DNA of 9,078 nt from contig JANOHI010000086.1 of NCBI GenBank assembly GCA_031406385.1, positions 1 through 9,078 on the forward strand, given 5' to 3'. The stretch's first letter is position 1, and each line of letters opens with the position of its first letter. The stretch is from JANLQX01 sp031406385. GTDB lineage: Bacteria; Actinomycetota; Acidimicrobiia; Acidimicrobiales; JANYDT01. This document shows positions 5,726 through 9,078 of this stretch, one piece after another. The position numbers were made by a program, and so were the translations under genes. Below the pieces are notes generated by a model. The model made no database searches, had not been told where the DNA came from, and saw nothing but the letters and a program-made list of their open reading frames with translations.

Positions 5726-6364
5726 ATGGACTTCGATCTCGACCAGACCGACGCGCTGCTCTCGACCACCCGGGCGGTCCGCAAGCGCCTCGACTTCGAC
5801 AAGCTGGTGCCCGACGACGTGCTCCTCGACTGCCTTCGCCTTGCCGTGCAAGCGCCGACCGGATCGAACCGGCAGGGATGGCGATGGATGATCGTCCGCG
5901 ACGAGGCCAAGAAGACCGCTCTGGCCGATATCTACAATCGCGCCGGCGGCGAGTACCTGAAGACGGCTGCCGCGAACGCGGAAGCCGGCACGCAGACCAG
6001 TCGGGTCATGGACTCCGCAACCTTCCTCGCGGAGAACCTCGGACGGGTCCCGGTGATGGTCATTCCGCTCATCATCGGTCGGCCGGCCGATGTGAGCCAG
6101 GCAGCCGGCTTCTTCGGGTCCATCATCCCGGCCATGTGGAGCTTCCAGCTCGCGCTCCGAAGCCGAGGTCTCGGAAGCTGCTACACGACGATCCACCTCG
6201 GCCTCGAGAAAGAGGCCGCCGAACTGCTCGGCATCCCCGACCACATGAGCCAGGCCGGGCTCCTCCCGGTGGCCTACACGCTGGGCACCGACTTCAAGCC
6301 GGCCGCCCGCGGTCCGATCGAGGAGATCACCTACCTCGACACGTACAAGAACCCGATCCGGTAG
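5726..6364 (+). CDS. Nitroreductase family FMN-dependent oxidoreductase
   Basis: A 212-residue flavoprotein that would transfer hydride from NAD(P)H to nitro, quinone or related substrates. The phosphate-binding start is TTRAVRKRLD (14-23). APTGSNRQGWRW (43-54) is the typical loop contacting FMN. The central region FFGSIIPAMWSFQLALRSRGLGSCYTT (129-155) has the dimer helix and the GLGSC motif. The C-terminus has a proline-rich LPVAYTLGTDFKPAARGPIEEI segment with the usual Y-x-x-G/P-x-R pattern. Length is normal for the family. ATG 5726 is preferred over ATG 5708 because GGGAGG (5712-5717) lies 8 nt before it and would be inside the gene otherwise. No signal peptide, so cytoplasmic. It is divergent from the membrane-protein pair and convergent with the amidohydrolase. 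Substrate specificity cannot be told. Confidence 0.92.
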   Translation: MDFDLDQTDALLSTTRAVRKRLDFDKLVPDDVLLDCLRLAVQAPTGSNRQGWRWMIVRDEAKKTALADIYNRAGGEYLKTAAANAEAGTQTSRVMDSATFLAENLGRVPVMVIPLIIGRPADVSQAAGFFGSIIPAMWSFQLALRSRGLGSCYTTIHLGLEKEAAELLGIPDHMSQAGLLPVAYTLGTDFKPAARGPIEEITYLDTYKNPIR

Positions 6365-6438
6365 GGTCCGCCACAAACATGTGCGACCGCGCCGTTGACT
6401 CGGCGTACCAGCACACCGGGCGCAGAATGGCCCAGCTA
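6365..6438. other. Convergent intergenic region
   Basis: 74 bp between the nitroreductase and amidohydrolase stop codons. It contains a weak inverted repeat, CGCCG (6390-6394) and CGGCG (6401-6405), with a 6-nt loop, which could aid termination for both genes but is too short to assert. Confidence 0.35.
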
Positions 6439-7455
6439 TCAGAGCCGGTAGACCCGGGTCGCCGTGTCGTGGAACAACGCGGCCTTGTCCGAGGCGCTGG
6501 CATCAGCTGCGATCTTCTTGAACGCGTTCCACAGCGTGACGTAACTGCACGACATCTTGTCGACCGGGAAGTTCGACTCGAACATGCACCGATCGGCTCC
6601 GAACTGCTCGATTGCGTAGGTAATCGGTCCACCCCAGGCGTCAACGAGATCCTGACTCGACGGGGCCACCGGTCGGTGCTCGAACCCGAGGCCGAAGATC
6701 ACCATGCCGATACCACCCACCTTGAGGTTGACGTTCGGGCAACCGGCAAGCTCCGCGATATCCAGTCGCCATTGCGCAAGAACATCTGCGCGCATACCTT
6801 CATACGGGCCGACCCCGAGTATCCCACCCAAGTGGTCGAGGACGAATGTTCCTTCGGGCACGGCGCGGGCAAGCGCGGTGTACTCCGGGATCTGGCGGTG
6901 GTACAACCACGCGTCGAAGGAGTGGCCTCTCGCGGCGAGCCGCCGCACGCCAGCCCGGAAGGCCGGCTCCGCCATGATCTGCCGAGTGGGCCGCGTGTGC
7001 GTCCGTCGGATCGACGGATCGGGATCATGGGCTGTGGCGTGGCGGATGCCGCGGAACAGACCCTGCCCCGCCACCTCATGGGCTTCCAAGACCTCATCGA
7101 CGGAGTCGCCGAGCATCATGTCGGCGAAGCTCACGATGCCCTTGATGACCGCAGCCGGCTTCCCGTCCGCTCGATGGGCCAGACGGCTCGCCGCCGCGTC
7201 GGCGGCCAGCGTTTCGGTTTCGCCGACCGGGCGAAGGTGTTCGGGGCCTTCCGTGCGGTAGCCCCACGCACACTCCATGAAGACCGTGGCCTCCACGTTG
7301 TGCCCAGCGCCGGTGTCGGCGTGGAGATCAGCGAGAAGATAGGTAGACATACCTTCTCGTTCCCACAGGTGATGATGGGGGTCGACGATCGGTAGGTCCG
7401 GTTCGATCGGTTCCTCGACGAGCGAGGCCAGCCAGTTGTCATCCCATGTGTACAT
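6439..7455 (-). CDS. Amidohydrolase-family (PF04909, COG3618-like) TIM-barrel hydrolase
   Basis: 338 residues from ATG 7455, a full-length amidohydrolase-2 barrel. VDPHHHLW (24-31) is the N-terminal metal-binding strand with His27-29. Further barrel His positions are RHAT (138-141), WLYH (183-186) and LDHLGG (206-211). The last strand reads CMFESNFPVDK (290-300), where Asn replaces the Asp of the common G-S-D-x-P form, a variant I recall from actinobacterial members. Such enzymes hydrolyse lactones or decarboxylate cyclic acids; the substrate here is unknown. It lies 35 bp after guaA on the same strand and could be co-transcribed, though TAGGGT 7 nt before ATG 7455 also suggests its own leaderless promoter. 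GTG 7464 would add three residues but falls inside that box, so ATG is preferred. It is convergent with the nitroreductase. Confidence 0.88.
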   Translation of the reverse strand: MYTWDDNWLASLVEEPIEPDLPIVDPHHHLWEREGMSTYLLADLHADTGAGHNVEATVFMECAWGYRTEGPEHLRPVGETETLAADAAASRLAHRADGKPAAVIKGIVSFADMMLGDSVDEVLEAHEVAGQGLFRGIRHATAHDPDPSIRRTHTRPTRQIMAEPAFRAGVRRLAARGHSFDAWLYHRQIPEYTALARAVPEGTFVLDHLGGILGVGPYEGMRADVLAQWRLDIAELAGCPNVNLKVGGIGMVIFGLGFEHRPVAPSSQDLVDAWGGPITYAIEQFGADRCMFESNFPVDKMSCSYVTLWNAFKKIAADASASDKAALFHDTATRVYRL

Positions 7456-7462
7456 CCGACGC

Positions 7463-7468
7463 ACCCTA
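7463..7468 (-). promoter_or_regulatory. Candidate -10 box of the amidohydrolase gene
   Basis: TAGGGT on the minus strand ends 7 nt before ATG 7455, in the gap after guaA. It matches TANNNT at the spacing expected for a leaderless start. AGGG within it could instead act as a weak ribosome binding site. No -35 match was seen. Confidence 0.35.
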
Positions 7469-7490
7469 CGCCCGGAGGCCTAGCGGGGTG

Positions 7491-9044
7491 CTATTCCCAT
7501 TCGATCGTGCCTGGTGGCTTCGAGGTGACGTCGAGGACGACTCGGTTCACACCTTTGACCTCGTTGACGATGCGTCGCGAAATCGTGTCGACGAGGTCGT
7601 AGGGGAGGCGGGCCCAGTCCGCGGTCATAGCGTCGTCGCTCGTCACGGCGCGCAGCACGATCGGGTAGGCGTAGGTGCGCTCGTCGCCCATTACCCCGAC
7701 GCTGCGGATCACCGGCAGCACAGCGAACGCTTGCCAGATCTCGCGCTCCAGGCCAGCCGCCGCAACTTCAGCGCGCACGATGGCGTCGGCCGCCCGTACG
7801 ATGCGGACGCGCTCCTCGGTGATCGTGCCGACAATGCGCACGGCGAGGCCCGGGCCGGGGAAGGGCTGACGCCAGACGATTTCGTCGGGGAGCCCAAGGG
7901 CGGTTCCGACGGCTCGCACCTCGTCCTTGAACAGATCGCGGAGTGGTTCGACGAGTTCGAAGTCCATATCGTCGGGAAGTCCACCAACGTTGTGATGGCT
8001 CTTGATCGTGGAAGCATGGCCACTGCCCGACTCGATGACATCGGGATACAGCGTTCCCTGGACGAGGAACTTGCATCCGTCGGCCGAGAGCCTGCGGGCC
8101 TCCTCCTCGAACACCCGGATGAAGGTTTCGCCGATGATCTTCCGCTTGCGCTCCGGATCGGCGACGTCGTTGAGCAGGGCATAGAAGCGTTGGGCGGCAT
8201 TTACGTGGACGAGTTCCACGCCGAAGTGACCCACGAAGGTCTCCTCTATCTGCACGCTTTCGCCTTCGCGCATGAGGCCGGTGTCGACGTAGACGCACGT
8301 AAGGCGATCGCCGATAGCCCGGTACACGAGCGCCGCGGCAACAGCGGAGTCGACACCGCCGCTGAGGGCACAGAGCACCTTCTCGCCCTTCGTCTGTGCG
8401 CGTATCTTCTCCACCTGCTCCTCGATGATGTTGGCGTTCGTCCAGGTGGGTTCAAGCCCAGCGACTTCGTAGAGAAAGGCCTTGAGGATCTTCTGCCCGT
8501 GCTCGGAGTGCACGACCTCAGGATGGAACTGCACGCCGACGATTCGGCGTTCGAGGCATTCCATTGCGGCGATCGGGATCTCGCCCGTTGAGGCGGTCGC
8601 AACGAAACCGTCAGGCAGGGTCTGAATGGAGTCGAAGTGACTCATCCAGGTGGTCTGCTCCTTCGGAATCGCGCGTAGTAACACTCCGCCATCGCCGATC
8701 GTGGTGACGATCGTGCGGCCGTACTCGCCCCTCCCGGTGTTGGCCACCGAGCCTCCCGGGAGCTGCTGAGCGATGAGCTGGGCGCCGTAGCAAATCCCGA
8801 GGATCGGAATGCCGAGGTCGTAGATCGCCGGGTCGAGCGACGGCGCCCCGTCGACATGGACCGATGCCGGGCCGCCTGACAGCACAATCGCCACCGGCTG
8901 GCGATCGGCCATCTCGGATGCAGAAATGGTGTGCGGCACGATCTCGGAGAAGACGTTCGCCTCGCGGATACGGCGGGCGATCAGCTGGGCGTATTGCGCG
9001 CCGAAGTCGACAACGAGAACCGTGGCGTGGGGAGCGGAAGACAA
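7491..9044 (-). CDS. guaA: GMP synthase (glutamine-hydrolysing)
   Basis: 517 residues. It converts XMP, ATP and glutamine to GMP, the last step of de novo guanine nucleotide synthesis, in the cytoplasm. The N-terminal class I glutamine amidotransferase domain starts at VLVVDFGAQYAQLI (9-22). It has nucleophile Cys85 in GICYGAQ and the His174/Glu176 pair in VQFHPEV. The ATP pyrophosphatase domain has the P-loop ALSGGVDSAV (226-235). The dimerisation domain ends with the family's invariant-looking KPPGTIEWE. Length is normal and no lesion is seen. The start is TTG 9044: no ATG or GTG occurs between it and the conserved VLVVDFGAQY, and the frame upstream is open to the window edge but has no ATG or GTG. 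TATCCT 7 nt upstream suggests a leaderless message. The amidohydrolase follows 35 bp downstream. Confidence 0.98.
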   Translation of the reverse strand: MSSAPHATVLVVDFGAQYAQLIARRIREANVFSEIVPHTISASEMADRQPVAIVLSGGPASVHVDGAPSLDPAIYDLGIPILGICYGAQLIAQQLPGGSVANTGRGEYGRTIVTTIGDGGVLLRAIPKEQTTWMSHFDSIQTLPDGFVATASTGEIPIAAMECLERRIVGVQFHPEVVHSEHGQKILKAFLYEVAGLEPTWTNANIIEEQVEKIRAQTKGEKVLCALSGGVDSAVAAALVYRAIGDRLTCVYVDTGLMREGESVQIEETFVGHFGVELVHVNAAQRFYALLNDVADPERKRKIIGETFIRVFEEEARRLSADGCKFLVQGTLYPDVIESGSGHASTIKSHHNVGGLPDDMDFELVEPLRDLFKDEVRAVGTALGLPDEIVWRQPFPGPGLAVRIVGTITEERVRIVRAADAIVRAEVAAAGLEREIWQAFAVLPVIRSVGVMGDERTYAYPIVLRAVTSDDAMTADWARLPYDLVDTISRRIVNEVKGVNRVVLDVTSKPPGTIEWE

Positions 9045-9051
9045 GTCCCCG

Positions 9052-9057
9052 AGGATA
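9052..9057 (-). promoter_or_regulatory. Candidate -10 box of guaA
   Basis: TATCCT on the minus strand, the same hexamer as at arsR, ends 7 nt before the TTG start. The expected -35 position reaches the window edge and cannot be judged fully. GGGGA next to the TTG is too close to be a good Shine-Dalgarno. Confidence 0.4.
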
Positions 9058-9078
9058 CCGGTCCGCGCTCGGGCCTTC

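Noticed and set aside
5648..6376. Upstream extension of the minus-strand frame of the small membrane protein
   Set aside because: This part is antisense to the nitroreductase and has no own features. Only the portion from about 5647 down to 5384 looks like protein.
6390..6405. Inverted repeat CGCCG/CGGCG as a terminator
   Set aside because: A 5-bp stem is common by chance at this GC content and has no T-tract.
5878..7395. 505-codon plus-strand open frame
   Set aside because: It crosses the nitroreductase in another frame and the amidohydrolase antisense. Both real genes have clear motifs, and the long frame is Arg/Gly/Pro-rich shadow sequence.
7446..8591. 381-codon plus-strand open frame
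   Set aside because: It is antisense to guaA, whose identity is certain. No domain was seen.

Overview
The window looks like chromosomal DNA of a high-GC actinobacterium. The PcrA/UvrD1, GuaA, amidohydrolase and nitroreductase proteins resemble those of Acidimicrobiia (Ilumatobacter-like) as far as I can recall; this placement is an inference from protein style, GC-rich third codon positions and TANNNT promoter boxes lying directly before start codons. No rRNA, tRNA, CRISPR array or transposase was seen.

Layout, left to right. Positions 1-73 carry a plus-strand fragment of a nitrilase-superfamily amidohydrolase, joined abruptly to the 3'-truncated end of a minus-strand UvrD/PcrA helicase gene (73-2454). 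The helicase is interrupted inside motif III by a 354-residue intein (409-1470) whose splicing blocks look intact and whose middle resembles a GIY-YIG nuclease. Next comes a decayed vapC toxin remnant (2505-2715, minus). A plus-strand unit follows: an ArsR-type repressor (2765-3130) whose start codon sits inside a perfect 20-bp palindrome, an SRPBCC/AHSA1 protein coupled to it by ATGA (3127-3615), and the 5' part of an alpha/beta hydrolase (from 3638). The hydrolase loses its family pattern near 4060 and reads in frame into what is probably a separate 100-residue gene (4091-4393).

A strong hairpin (4407-4429) separates this unit from a convergent minus-strand pair: a small membrane protein (5384-5647) and a membrane metal-dependent hydrolase (4438-5331). 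Between them lies a 56-bp duplication that makes a 19-codon ORF coupled by ATGA at both ends. A plus-strand nitroreductase (5726-6364) is divergent from that pair and convergent with a TIM-barrel amidohydrolase (6439-7455, minus). That gene follows guaA (7491-9044, minus), the GMP synthase.

Working together: arsR and the SRPBCC gene probably form a self-repressed operon, and guaA may be co-transcribed with the amidohydrolase. The rest are separate housekeeping or catabolic genes. The most notable features are the intein with its unusual central domain, the two-gene junction at the left end, the coupled duplication, and the repeated placement of TANNNT boxes 6-10 nt before start codons, which suggests widespread leaderless transcription. 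I did not find a multi-gene system that I would call wholly new.
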